From assembly GCA_016201275.1 (NCBI GenBank), contig JACQDB010000017.1, positions 62,001-126,000 on the forward strand: a DNA stretch of 64,000 nucleotides, written 5' to 3'. Below the pieces are notes generated by a model. That model saw only the letters and a program-made list of their open reading frames with translations. It had not been told where the DNA came from and did not search any database. Source of the DNA: Acidobacteriota bacterium (GTDB taxonomy: Bacteria > Acidobacteriota > Blastocatellia > UBA7656). The stretch's first letter is position 1, and each line of letters begins with the position of its first letter. This document shows positions 52,728 to 61,339 of the stretch, one piece after another. Made by a program: the position numbers and the translations under genes.

Positions 52728-54611
52728 TCATTTCCCTTGTTCGGCGACATCTGCGACATCGCGATTTTTCAAAGCCGCAGAGACCGCGTTATCCATAATC
52801 AATTCGGCAAGGTGATGCGACGCCTCATCCAGCTCTTTAATCTTATTGCGAATCAATAAATGGTCATCGCCGCGCATAGCTTCTTCAAGCTCTTGAATCG
52901 CCTGTCGAACCGTCGCTTGCTCGTCTTCGCCGAGTAACTCTTGCCCTCTTTCCATTAGAGCTTTTTCAGCAGCGCGTTTAACGATGTCGGCTTCGGTGCG
53001 CGCTTCGATGACTTGGCGTTTGCGTATATCTTCTTCGGCGAATTGATAGGAATCCAGCAGCATTTTTTCAACCTGCTCGTCGGTCAACCCATACGAGGGT
53101 TTCACTTCGATTGACTGCTGTTGTTGGGTGCGTAAATCTTTGGCGCTGACCGTCAAGATGCCGTTGGCGTCAATCATAAACCGCACTTCTATGCGCGGCA
53201 GACCGGCAGGTTGCGGCGCAATGCCTTTCAAAGTGAAACGCGCCAGACTGCGACAATCTTCGACCAACTCGCGTTCGCCTTGGACAACGTGAATGTCTAT
53301 GCCGGTTTGATTATCCACCCAAGTGGTGAAGTGTTCAGCCATAGAAGCAGGGATGGTCGAGTTGCGATTGATAATTTTCGCCACCACGCCGCCCATCGTT
53401 TCAATGCCTAAGCTCAAAGGCGTGACATCAAGCAACAACAGATCGCGGCTGCCCCCGGCAAGGATATCTGCTTGAATGGCTGCGCCGAGGGCTACGACTT
53501 CATCGGGATTTAATTCAGTGTGCGGTTCGCGTTTGAATAACTCTTTGACTCTTTGACGCACCAACGGAATGCGCGTCGAACCGCCGACTAACACCACTTC
53601 ATCAATTTGCTCTGTGTTTAAATCGGCATCGCGCAGCGCCTGTTTACAAGGCTGCATGGTGCGTTCGATTATATCGGCGATGCGTTGGGTAAAATCGGCG
53701 CGGGTGATTTCGTGAGTGAAGGCTTCGCCTGAATCAAGTTGAATTTTTATTGTCGCGCTTTCTGCGTTTGACAATTCATGCTTGGCGGCAATGACCGCAT
53801 TTCGCACCGCTTGAAATGCCGCAGGGTCTTGCTCGACGCGCTTGCCGGTCTGCTGTTCGATTGCTTCAAGCACAAAAGCTATCAAGCGATTGTCTATGTC
53901 GTCGCCGCCGAGATGGGTGTCGCCGTTGGTTGCCAGCACTTCAAAAATGCCGTCTTTCAATTTCAAAATCGAAATGTCAAAAGTGCCGCCGCCTAAATCG
54001 TAAACCGCAACGAGTCCTTCATTGCGCTTGTCAATGCCGTAAGCCAGAGATGCGGCGGTTGGTTCGTTGACAATGCGAAGCACTTCGAGTCCGGCAAGGT
54101 GTCCGGCGTCTTTAGTGGCTTGACGTTGGGCGTCGTTGAAGTAAGCGGGAACCGTAATGACGGCGCGAGTGACTTCTTCACCGAAAAAAATTGAAGCGCG
54201 TTCTTTGAGTTCGCGAAGTATAAAGGCGGAAATTTCCGGCGGCGTAAAAACTTTATCGCCCATTTGAAAACGTATGACCTGCTCGCTGCCCTCGGCGATT
54301 TGAAAAGGCACAAGGGTTAAATCTTCTTGCACATCAAAGCTGCCTTTGCCCATAAAACGCTTCACCGAATAGATAGCTTTGCGCGGCTCGGTGATGAGTC
54401 GCTGACGCGCTTCTTCGCCAATCAGCAGACGCTTTTTCTCTTGGTCGTAAAAGACTATTGAAGGCACTAAGGCGTCATCATTTGCGCCGCGAATCACTTG
54501 CGGCGCGTCGTCGCCCATAAAAGCGACGAGGCTGTTGGTGGTTCCTAAATCTATGCCGACGACGCGCCCGGATTTCGGGCGACCTGTCAGGCTGAGTTCA
54601 ATGCGTGGCAT
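52728..54611 (-). CDS. hscA: Hsp70-type chaperone HscA
   Basis: A 627-aa Hsp70 of the Isc system. The ATPase domain starts VVGIDLGTTNSLVAFMG and contains VYDLGGGTFDISIL and VVLVGGSTRIPLVR. The substrate domain follows LLLLDVTPLSLGIETMGG, and the helical lid ends the chain. With HscB it pulls clusters off IscU at LPPVK. AAGGAGG precedes the ATG inside the end of hscB. It is 1 base behind hscB. Confidence 0.94.
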   Translation of the reverse strand: MPRIELSLTGRPKSGRVVGIDLGTTNSLVAFMGDDAPQVIRGANDDALVPSIVFYDQEKKRLLIGEEARQRLITEPRKAIYSVKRFMGKGSFDVQEDLTLVPFQIAEGSEQVIRFQMGDKVFTPPEISAFILRELKERASIFFGEEVTRAVITVPAYFNDAQRQATKDAGHLAGLEVLRIVNEPTAASLAYGIDKRNEGLVAVYDLGGGTFDISILKLKDGIFEVLATNGDTHLGGDDIDNRLIAFVLEAIEQQTGKRVEQDPAAFQAVRNAVIAAKHELSNAESATIKIQLDSGEAFTHEITRADFTQRIADIIERTMQPCKQALRDADLNTEQIDEVVLVGGSTRIPLVRQRVKELFKREPHTELNPDEVVALGAAIQADILAGGSRDLLLLDVTPLSLGIETMGGVVAKIINRNSTIPASMAEHFTTWVDNQTGIDIHVVQGERELVEDCRSLARFTLKGIAPQPAGLPRIEVRFMIDANGILTVSAKDLRTQQQQSIEVKPSYGLTDEQVEKMLLDSYQFAEEDIRKRQVIEARTEADIVKRAAEKALMERGQELLGEDEQATVRQAIQELEEAMRGDDHLLIRNKIKELDEASHHLAELIMDNAVSAALKNRDVADVAEQGK

Positions 54612-54612
54612 C

Positions 54613-55293
54613 TTAGTAAAGTTCCTCCTTAATGTCTCGAACCAGATTGCCTATGTAGGCGCGGTGTGACATCAACTCGCTCATCTGGTCGAGCAGCGGT
54701 TTCTTTTGCGTGGCAATCGTCGCGTTATCAATTGCCGAATCCCACTGGTCAAAAAATTTAAAGAGCCGCTCGTCAAGCTCTTTCAACTTGTCGTTCAAAT
54801 GCGCCAAGGCTTCTTCAAGCGCCGAGCGGGCTTCAAGAAGTTCGTCGGCGTCGCCCATTTTTTTTGCGGCTTTCAACTCTTCAACCTGCATATTCAACTC
54901 GAAGACTTCTTCGAGCAAATCGGCGGGTGGAGATTTCTTTTCGGCTTCCTTGTAGCCTTCCAGCGCAAGCAAATATTTGGTGCGTTGCAAGGGTTCGCGC
55001 AAGGTGCGATAGGCATCGTTGAGCAAAGACGAACGCTCCATGCTGGCAAGGCGTTCGGCGTCGCTGGCGTTCATGAAATAGTCCGGGTGAAATTGCCGAC
55101 TGAGCGCATAAAAAGTTTTTTCCAACGCCGCTTCATCAAGGCGTAACTTTTTCGGCAAGCTTAAAAAGGCGAAATAATCGGTGCCTTGCGCGACTGGTTG
55201 AAGGCGTTTGCACGCAGAGCAAAAATGTCCGCCATCGGTTGTCGCCTCACAATACGAGCAAATCATTTTATTTTCTAAAGCTGTTTGAGTCAT
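54613..55293 (-). CDS. hscB: J-domain co-chaperone HscB with N-terminal zinc motif
   Basis: A 226-aa co-chaperone. Two cysteine pairs at the N-terminus (CSYC and CSAC) form a zinc knuckle as in eukaryotic HSCB; many bacterial HscB proteins lack it. The J domain has YFAFLSLPKKLRLDEAAL and the HPD triad in SRQFHPDYFMNASD. The C-terminal three-helix IscU-binding domain runs from about residue 120 onward. It pairs with hscA directly behind it. The start may be 55293 or 55266; neither shows a good ribosome-binding site. Confidence 0.92.
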   Translation of the reverse strand: MTQTALENKMICSYCEATTDGGHFCSACKRLQPVAQGTDYFAFLSLPKKLRLDEAALEKTFYALSRQFHPDYFMNASDAERLASMERSSLLNDAYRTLREPLQRTKYLLALEGYKEAEKKSPPADLLEEVFELNMQVEELKAAKKMGDADELLEARSALEEALAHLNDKLKELDERLFKFFDQWDSAIDNATIATQKKPLLDQMSELMSHRAYIGNLVRDIKEELY

Positions 55294-55305
55294 TTGTTTT
55301 TCGAT

Positions 55306-55656
55306 TTATTTCAACGGCAAATATTCGAGTCGGTTAATCCATTCATCGGGTTCGCAAACCTGAGCAATGAGTTCCAGATCATCAAGATATTGTCCGACCA
55401 TTGCCGTGTCTTGATGAGCATAAACAATGCCGGAAAAGATTGCGCCAGTTTGAAAACGCAAGGTTGCTTCGCGCAGAAAGTCATCGTCCTGAGTGAATAG
55501 AACTCGCTCAAGCTCTGTGGCACAATCAAGTAATGCAGCATCTTCAAATTCACGAGTTCCATCCTCTTGCGAGGTTAAAACATCAATCCCGCGTAAGCGC
55601 AAGCCTTTGGTAATTGACCAAGGGATGTGAACATCCATATAAAATTGAAAGCTCAT
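55306..55656 (-). CDS. PIN-like DUF5615 toxin
   Basis: A 116-aa protein of the DUF5615 (Mut7-C-like PIN) group: FYMDVHIPWSITKGLRLRGI at the start, DVLTSQEDG, then the acidic FTQDDDFLREA. Such proteins are putative ribonuclease toxins that pair with DUF433 antitoxins, as here with a 4-base gene overlap. It ends 12 bases before hscB. Acidic active-site residues appear intact. Toxicity is inferred from family and context. Confidence 0.82.
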   Translation of the reverse strand: MSFQFYMDVHIPWSITKGLRLRGIDVLTSQEDGTREFEDAALLDCATELERVLFTQDDDFLREATLRFQTGAIFSGIVYAHQDTAMVGQYLDDLELIAQVCEPDEWINRLEYLPLK

Positions 55657-55976
55657 CCCAGCTTACGGTCCTTTATTTTTGCCCGATCCAGCAGTTCTTG
55701 CCGTGAAAACCTGCTCTCAGTTTTGCCCAGCATTTCGTTGGCTGCTTTTTCACGACGGGCTATCTCCACATCAATCGCTTCTTGATTGTCATAGTAGTAC
55801 GACAACGCCGCGTAGATTTGCGCTAGTGAAAGGTGCGGATGATCCAGATGAATATCTTCTGGATTCCAGCCCCCAAGTTTCTCTCGCACAACTTCTATAA
55901 CTTTCGTATTCGCGCCGCGAATCCACGCGACACCTTGTTCATCAGTCTCAATATGGGTTGTAGAAATCACCTGCAT
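55653..55976 (-). CDS. DUF433 antitoxin
   Basis: A 107-aa DUF433 protein: HIETDEQGVAWIRGANTKVI, then HPHLSLAQIYAALSYYYDNQ with a helix-turn-helix-like middle, and a charged C-terminal helix ending RQELLDRAKIKDRK that likely wraps the toxin. AAGAGGT precedes the ATG. Immediately upstream is a Rho-independent terminator that closes the iscA transcript. The pair therefore sits between iscA and hscB as an insertion. Confidence 0.85.
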   Translation of the reverse strand: MQVISTTHIETDEQGVAWIRGANTKVIEVVREKLGGWNPEDIHLDHPHLSLAQIYAALSYYYDNQEAIDVEIARREKAANEMLGKTESRFSRQELLDRAKIKDRKLG

Positions 55977-56000
55977 TCTCTACCTCTTATTGCTGTGGAC

Positions 56001-56039
56001 AAAAAAATGATGGTTGGGCATTGGCGTCGCTCAACCATC
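56001..56039 (-). terminator. Rho-independent terminator after iscA
   Basis: The arms at 56029-56039 and 56009-56019 (GATGGTTG core, one mismatch) form an 11-bp stem with a 9-base loop. On the minus strand the stem is followed by A and seven T (56008-56001). It would stop the iscRSUA transcript before the toxin-antitoxin genes and hscBA. Confidence 0.8.
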
Positions 56040-56092
56040 AAAATATTCCTCAGTTGATCTTTCAACAGTTCGCGGCTCTAGCGATGGCGGCG

Positions 56093-56422
56093 CTACACGG
56101 CGAAAGATTCGCCGCAGCCGCAATCCCCCGCCGAGTTGGGATTGATGAAAGTAAAACCGCGCTGCATCAAGCCTTCCATTTTGTAATCAAGAGTCGTGCC
56201 GTTGAGATATAAAAAGCTCTTCATATCAACAAAGATTTTGACGCCTTCTTTCTCGAAAATTTTATCTCCGGCTTGCGACTCTGTATCCAGCGCCAGCGTG
56301 TAGCCCAGCCCTGAACAGCCGCCACCTTTGACGCCAACTCGAAGTCCGCCTTCTGCCAGACCTTGCTCTTGCATAATCTCGCGGATTTTTTCTACTGCCT
56401 TGTCGGTTAATTCAATAGCCAT
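56093..56422 (-). CDS. iscA: Iron-sulfur assembly protein IscA
   Basis: A 109-aa A-type carrier with the three conserved cysteines: KGGGCSGLGYTLAL and GDCGCGESF. AIELTDKAVEKIREIMQEQG is the usual start. It carries clusters or iron to target enzymes. The ATG at 56422 is chosen since the family starts there; 56488 is an extension into repeats. It lies behind iscU with a 297-base gap of 58-bp repeats between. Confidence 0.95.
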   Translation of the reverse strand: MAIELTDKAVEKIREIMQEQGLAEGGLRVGVKGGGCSGLGYTLALDTESQAGDKIFEKEGVKIFVDMKSFLYLNGTTLDYKMEGLMQRGFTFINPNSAGDCGCGESFAV

Positions 56423-56462
56423 TTCTTCTCGCTCAACTTGATGTTTTAGCTTGCGCCAAACC

Positions 56463-56708
56463 AGCGGTCGAAGACCGCTTCTCAACAAAAATTATAGTTC
56501 CAACGAATCGCTGTTTCGTAAGCGGTCGAAGACCGCTTCTCAACAAAAATTATAGTTTCAACGAATCGTTGTTGCGTAAGCGGTCAAAGACTGCCTCGCA
56601 ACAAAAATTATAGTTTCAACGAATCGTTGTTGCGTGCATTGTTTCTTGAGCAAGAGGATAAACCTACGCCTATTATACGTTTCAACGAATCGTTGTTGCG
56701 TGCATTGA
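56463..56708. repeat. 58-bp tandem repeat in the iscU-iscA gap
   Basis: Two near-identical 58-base units lie at 56463-56520 and 56521-56578, a diverged third at 56579-56636, and a fragment at 56680-56708. Each unit starts with the palindrome GCGGTC-GAA-GACCGC and TCTCAAC and contains AAAAATTATAG and CGAATCGTTGTTGCG. The palindrome is also found at 48254 and 52533. Confidence 0.85.
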
Positions 56709-56719
56709 TGGTCAATTAT

Positions 56720-57142
56720 TTACGCGCCAACAACCGCTTCTTCCAACTTCACGTCACCTTCTGTTTGCTTCGTCTGAAAATCCCTGACGGCGGCTTTGAT
56801 AGCGTCTTCGGCCAACACCGAGCAGTGAATTTTCACTGGCGGCAGATTCAACTCTTTGACGATCTCGGTGTTCTTAATCTGCAAAGCCTCATCCACAGAT
56901 TTGCCCTTGAGCCATTCGGTTGCCAGGCTCGAACTAGCGATAGCCGAACCACAGCCGAAGGTCTTGAACTTCGCGTCTTCGATGACATGGGTTTCAGGAT
57001 TCACCTGAATCTGAAGTTTCATGACATCCCCACATTCAGGCGCGCCGACCAGCCCTGTGCCAACATTTGCGGCTTTTTTATCAAGGCTTCCTACATTGCG
57101 AGGATTATTGTAATGATCAACCACTTTCTCTGAATAAGCCAT
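56720..57142 (-). CDS. iscU: Fe-S scaffold protein IscU
   Basis: A 140-aa canonical scaffold: YSEKVVDHYNNPRNVGSLD, first cysteine in APECGDVM, second in FGCGSAIASSSLATEW, and the HscA-binding LPPVK next to the third cysteine (LPPVKIHC). Length is slightly above the usual 128 because of a C-terminal tail. AGGAG precedes the ATG. It is 73 bases behind iscS. Confidence 0.96.
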   Translation of the reverse strand: MAYSEKVVDHYNNPRNVGSLDKKAANVGTGLVGAPECGDVMKLQIQVNPETHVIEDAKFKTFGCGSAIASSSLATEWLKGKSVDEALQIKNTEIVKELNLPPVKIHCSVLAEDAIKAAVRDFQTKQTEGDVKLEEAVVGA

Positions 57143-57215
57143 TTCTATTTTCTCCTATAAAATTTCTTCACCAACGGTTTTATCAATCAGCAATTTTTCA
57201 GCTTGTTTAGCTGAA

Positions 57216-58439
57216 TCAATGTTCGCCAGCCCATTGCACTTTGCTCAAGTCAACGCCTTCTTGCACCATCTCCCACAAGGGCGATAATTCACGCAAGCGA
57301 TTGACCGCTTCGTTGACCCGACCAATGGTGTAATCCACCTCTTCGACGGTGTTGAAGCGCCCAAGTCCGAAACGTATGGAACTGTGCGCCAACTCTTCGC
57401 CAACTCCCAGAGCTTTCAAAACGTAGCTCGGCTCAAGACTCGCCGAAGTGCAGGCTGAACCTGACGACACGGCTATGTCGTTGATGCCCATCAACAGCGA
57501 TTCGCCTTCGACATACGCAAAAGAGATGTTGAGATTGCCCGCTAATCTCTCGGTCGCGTGACCGTTGATATAAACATCCGGCAACTCGTCCATAATGCCG
57601 GTGCGGAGTCTTTCGCGCAGACTAAACAAGCGTTGGTTTTCTTCCTGCATCTCTTGGGTGGCAAGTTCGCAAGCTTTGCCAAGTCCAACGATGCCTGTGA
57701 TATTCAAAGTGCCGCTACGCATACCGCGTTCGTGACCGCCACCATCTATCATTGGCACAAGCATAACTCGCGGGTTCTTGCGGCGCACATAGAGACCGCC
57801 TACGCCTTTCGGTCCGTAAATTTTATGCGCCGAAAACGACGCCAGATCAACATTCAAAGCATTGACATTGAAAGGCACTTTACCGAGGGCTTGCGTGGCA
57901 TCTGTATGGAACAAGACGCCGCGTTCTTTGCAGACTTTGCCGATTTCGGCTATCGGTTGAATGACGCCTATCTCGTTGTTTGCCATCATCACCGAAACCA
58001 AAATAGTCTTGTCGGTGATGGCGTTTTTCACATCATCAGGCGTAATCAAGCCATCGCTGCCGACCGGCAGATAGGTGACTTTGAAGCCGCGTTTCTCAAG
58101 TTTTTTGCAAGTATCAAGAACCGCTTTATGCTCGGTCACCACGGTGATGATGTGGTCGCCTTTTTCGTAATACATATCAGCGACGCCTTTGATGGCGAGG
58201 TTATCGCTTTCAGTCGCGCCGCTGGTAAAGATGATCTCTTTGGCGGTTGCGCCAATCAACTCGGCAATCTGCTTGCGCGCATGGTCAACCGCTTCTTCGG
58301 CAGCCCAGCCAAAGGCATGATTGCGGCTGGCGGCGTTGCCGAAAATTTCTGTAAAGTACGGACGCATCGCTTCAAAGACCCGTGGATCGCAGGGCGTAGT
58401 TGCATGATTGTCCATATAAATCGGAAGCTTTAATGCCAT
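57216..58439 (-). CDS. iscS: Cysteine desulfurase IscS
   Basis: A 407-aa group I desulfurase giving sulfur to IscU and other acceptors. [27 protein letters not shown], the PLP lysine in [26 protein letters not shown], and the mobile loop cysteine in [17 protein letters not shown] are all as in IscS. GAGGAG precedes the ATG at 58439. It is second in the isc operon. Confidence 0.96.
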   Translation of the reverse strand: MALKLPIYMDNHATTPCDPRVFEAMRPYFTEIFGNAASRNHAFGWAAEEAVDHARKQIAELIGATAKEIIFTSGATESDNLAIKGVADMYYEKGDHIITVVTEHKAVLDTCKKLEKRGFKVTYLPVGSDGLITPDDVKNAITDKTILVSVMMANNEIGVIQPIAEIGKVCKERGVLFHTDATQALGKVPFNVNALNVDLASFSAHKIYGPKGVGGLYVRRKNPRVMLVPMIDGGGHERGMRSGTLNITGIVGLGKACELATQEMQEENQRLFSLRERLRTGIMDELPDVYINGHATERLAGNLNISFAYVEGESLLMGINDIAVSSGSACTSASLEPSYVLKALGVGEELAHSSIRFGLGRFNTVEEVDYTIGRVNEAVNRLRELSPLWEMVQEGVDLSKVQWAGEH

Positions 58440-58499
58440 TTCACTCTCCTCAAGATTCAATAAATGCACTATTGAAACCGCCAAACCGTAGCCTCTGGT

Positions 58500-59018
58500 T
58501 CAAGCCACTTCGCCGACCTTGCGCTCGCTCGGTCGGGCGTTGGGCTTGACGCGATCAGCCAACAAGTTGTTGGACTTCATCTGCAAATGATAGACGACAT
58601 CGGTCTTGGGTTTATTAATCAAATCGGCAAAGGTCACCGAATCCATAAAGCGGTTGATGTATTCATCGAGTTGTTTCCAAATCGCTCCGCCGATGCAGGA
58701 ATCCACGATGCGGCAATCGTGAACCGCCTCATTTTTATCGAAACAGGAACTGGTATAAAGCGGCGGCTCGACCAAGCGCACGACTTCGCCAACGGTAATC
58801 GCTGCGGCGTCACGCGCCAGCACATAACCGCCGTGCGGCCCGCGTATGCTCTTAACGATGTCGCCCTTGCGGAGTTGCTGAAAGAGTTGTTCCAAGAACA
58901 ACAACGAAATTCCTTCGCGTTTCGAGATCGCCGTCAAGGTCACTGGCTGACCGTGGGAATTCTGCGCGATGTCCAACACCGCACGCACCGAATATTTCCC
59001 TTTCGTGGATATTTGCAT
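58500..59018 (-). CDS. iscR: Rrf2-family Fe-S regulator IscR
   Basis: A 172-aa regulator. The winged helix starts MQISTKGKYSVRAVLDIA and includes LEQLFQQLRKGDIVKSIRGP and HGGYVLARD. Three cluster-binding cysteines follow in SSCFDKNEAVHDCRIVDSCI, with spacing 8 and 5 against the usual 5 and 5. When loaded with a [2Fe-2S] cluster such proteins repress the isc operon. An IscR type 1 operator lies over its own promoter (59067-59098), which fits autoregulation. Confidence 0.94.
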   Translation of the reverse strand: MQISTKGKYSVRAVLDIAQNSHGQPVTLTAISKREGISLLFLEQLFQQLRKGDIVKSIRGPHGGYVLARDAAAITVGEVVRLVEPPLYTSSCFDKNEAVHDCRIVDSCIGGAIWKQLDEYINRFMDSVTFADLINKPKTDVVYHLQMKSNNLLADRVKPNARPSERKVGEVA

Positions 59019-59066
59019 AACTGTTTAACCCGGCGACTGATCGTCTGATTTTCAATCGCCAACTTG

Positions 59067-59098
59067 ATTTTATATACCTGACTAAAAAAGTCAAGTTT
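59067..59098 (-). promoter_or_regulatory. iscR promoter with IscR type 1 operator
   Basis: Bases 59074-59098 match the E. coli type 1 IscR consensus in 23 of 25 positions as I align it: ATACCTGACT, four A, then AGTC-AAG-T. On the minus strand TTGACT (59094-59089) and TAAAAT (59072-59067) are 16 bp apart, so a protein on the site would cover the -35 and spacer. Confidence 0.8.
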
Positions 59099-59206
59099 AA
59101 CCCGACTAATTCGCTCAGGTTTCGGTAGCGTGCCAGAAATCCGTTGATTGGCAGCACCGAAAAGCGTAATTGACGAAGCGGTGTCGCCCAATGATAATGA
59201 CCAACG

Positions 59207-60163
59207 ATGAACCGCACCGACCGTTTGCTGGCTATGGTTTTGGAATTACAGCGCAAGGGCAAACGCCGCGCCGAAGATTTAGCGGCGACCTTTGCCATCA
59301 CTCGACGCACCGTCTATCGCGACATACAAGCATTGTGCGAAGCCGGTGTGCCGGTGGTCGCTTTGCCGGGGCAAGGCTACACTTTGATGGATGGCTACTT
59401 TCTGCCGCCGCTCAGTTTTTCTACCGACGAAGCGACCATGTTGCTGTTTGGTTGCGCTTTTATCGCCGAGCATTTCGATTCGCAATACAAGCAGGCGGCG
59501 CAATCGGCGCGGCGAAAAATCGAAGCGGTGTTATCCGATAAACGGCGCGCCGAGGTGGGCTATCTGCAAAACAGCATCGCCGTGGTGGCGATGGGCGTCA
59601 GAGAGGGCGAAGGCGAAACCTTGCGCCTGATTCGCCGCGCCGTTATAGAAAGCAAACGGCTGCGGTTTGTCTATCACACGCGCTTTTCGCAAGACGGCAG
59701 CAGTCAACACAATCGCCGCGAAGCCGACCCTTACGGGCTGGTGAATTTTATTGGCTCGTGGTATTTGGTCGCCTATTGTCATCTGCGAAAAGCGCTACGC
59801 AATTTCCGTTTAGACCGGTGTTCGGAAATTAATATTTTGGACACTGGTTTCACACGTCCGGCCAATTTCACGCTGGAGGAAATCGCCCCGGACGATCAAC
59901 GCCAACTCATCATACGCGCCCTGTTTGACCCGGAGATTGCCGATTGGGTGAAAGAGGCCAAGTCATTTTTCATAGACGAAATGCACGACACCGCCGACGG
60001 TTTGCTGGTGACCTTGCGGGTGCGAACCGAAAATGAAGTGGTGAACTGGTTGTTGAGTTGGGGCGGCAAGGTGAAGGTTCTGGAGCCGCGCTCTATGCAG
60101 GAGCGCTTGATTCGTGAAGCCAGAAAAATTCTCCAAAATCTCGAAACCGCAAAGAGTAGGTAG
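59207..60163 (+). CDS. YafY-type regulator (HTH, WYL and WCX domains)
   Basis: A 318-aa regulator. The N-terminal helix-turn-helix is RAEDLAATFAITRRTVYRDI. The WYL domain shows ADPYGLVNFIGSWYLVAYCH and RNFRLDRC, and the WCX end is WLLSWGGKVKVLEPRSM. WYL domains bind small ligands or nucleic acid and serve many stress and defence systems. It is divergent from iscR; no obvious target gene stands next to it, the closest downstream being a DinB protein. The first MITE base follows directly on the stop codon. Confidence 0.9.
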   Translation: MNRTDRLLAMVLELQRKGKRRAEDLAATFAITRRTVYRDIQALCEAGVPVVALPGQGYTLMDGYFLPPLSFSTDEATMLLFGCAFIAEHFDSQYKQAAQSARRKIEAVLSDKRRAEVGYLQNSIAVVAMGVREGEGETLRLIRRAVIESKRLRFVYHTRFSQDGSSQHNRREADPYGLVNFIGSWYLVAYCHLRKALRNFRLDRCSEINILDTGFTRPANFTLEEIAPDDQRQLIIRALFDPEIADWVKEAKSFFIDEMHDTADGLLVTLRVRTENEVVNWLLSWGGKVKVLEPRSMQERLIREARKILQNLETAKSR

Positions 60164-60273
60164 GGATGGTGGATGAAATCAAGTGCAAGACTTGCGTGAT
60201 TTTCTCATGCCCTGTACGGGCGACCCTGCGGTGGTTGCTCGTACAGGGTTGCACTTGATTTCATCCACCATCC
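60164..60273. repeat. 110-bp MITE-like element with perfect 25-bp terminal inverted repeats
   Basis: Left end 60164-60188 (GGATGGTGGATGAAATCAAG onward) and right end 60249-60273 are perfect reverse complements. Inside, CCCTGTACG/CGTACAGGG and GCGACC/GGTGGTTGC form further stems. It inserts exactly after the stop codon of the upstream gene. Shorter relatives lie at 36173 and 38071. Confidence 0.88.
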
Positions 60274-60645
60274 TAAGAAAACTCTTCTCGCCACCAAGCC
60301 CACCAAGGCTGCATAGAAAAATTCCTGGAGTGTCAAAACTCCTAGCTTCACTGGTCGCCTCTTGCATCATGAACTTCGCTTTGTGACCGTTGCGTGCGGC
60401 GTGGTGAAAATCTTTTTCTCACGGTCTATAGATGCTGACATAAGGTTGTCACACAGGTGTCGTACCATCATCCCGAACGCATAAACAAACTCAACGAGGC
60501 AGCGGTTCAAGGCCGCGTTGAACAACCATTAACCGGAAACAGAAGAGCGCAAGACCGAGGTCTCTATCGTTTGGCGCAGGGGGGTGCAGCCCATCCCCTT
60601 GCCAACACCGCAGACGCCGGACTTGCCGATAAAAGGAGACATCAC
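60274..60645. other. Intergenic region without recognisable gene
   Basis: After the MITE this 372-base stretch shows a small CTGGAGTGTC-type dyad near 60320 and an open frame that leads into the DinB gene but lacks family similarity and a ribosome-binding site. No clear promoter was found. Confidence 0.5.
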
Positions 60646-61158
60646 ATGAATAAAGAAGCATTGCTCAACGTCCGTCAATATTTCGATATGGTGCATGGGG
60701 TAACGGTGCGCGCCATCGGCGGCTTCAGCGACGACGAATTAAATTATCGTCCGCGCCCGGATATGCGAAGCGCCGGTGAATTAATTTATCATCTCTACGG
60801 CATGGAAAAGGTGTTGGCCCTGGGCTTGTCGCAGGGCAGACTTTCGCAGGAGACCGAAAACCTGGCGTTGCCCGAATCGGCAGCAGGGGCCACTTGTCTG
60901 GCAACCTTAAACACGGTCGCCAAAATGCAGGCGTATGCACGCGAATGTCACACGACCGCGCAGAAAACCCTTGAGGCGATGAGCGATGACGAGTTGACGA
61001 AGATTATCGAATCACCGTTTGGCAGTTTTCCGGCGTGGCAGTATTTTGCTTTCGCTTATGATGAGCATTGGCATCATCGCGGTCAGCTTTACACTTACTT
61101 GCGCTTGTTAGGTAAAGAGCCGCTGATGCTCTACGATTATCAAACCTCGCCTGCCTAG
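60646..61158 (+). CDS. DinB/YfiT-like four-helix protein
   Basis: A 170-aa DinB-superfamily protein. Helices carry the usual metal-histidine positions: GELIYHLYGMEKVLA, ARECHTTAQKTLEA and FAYDEHWHHRGQLYTYLRLL. Members are metal-dependent thiol transferases or unknowns. AGGAG at 60634-60638, 7 bases before the ATG at 60646, decides the start; the longer reading from 60457 is rejected. Exact function unknown. Confidence 0.88.
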   Translation: MNKEALLNVRQYFDMVHGVTVRAIGGFSDDELNYRPRPDMRSAGELIYHLYGMEKVLALGLSQGRLSQETENLALPESAAGATCLATLNTVAKMQAYARECHTTAQKTLEAMSDDELTKIIESPFGSFPAWQYFAFAYDEHWHHRGQLYTYLRLLGKEPLMLYDYQTSPA

Positions 61159-61187
61159 AGCCGTAGGCGAAGGCCGTTAGGCGGTCG

Positions 61188-61240
61188 CCGTTGAGAAGAG
61201 GTCTTTGCTCGCACAGCGGTCAGCGACCTCTCTTCAACGG
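61188..61240. terminator. Hairpin between convergent DinB and aminotransferase genes
   Basis: CCGTTGAGAAGAGGTC (61188-61203) pairs with 61225-61240, two mismatches, across a 21-base loop. The TTGAGAAG/CTTCAACGG words are those of the GCGGTC palindrome family. No T-tract is present. Confidence 0.5.
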
Positions 61241-61339
61241 AATATTTTTTTCGTAGTCCCAAACGAAGAGCGCTGGAGGTAGAAAAGCACGCATAAAGCT
61301 GTATCAACCAATGCCTGATTTTCGGCAACCGCTTTCGCG

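Noticed and set aside
57558-58433. Plus-strand frame of 291 codons opposite iscS
   Set aside because: Antisense shadow of a clear gene.
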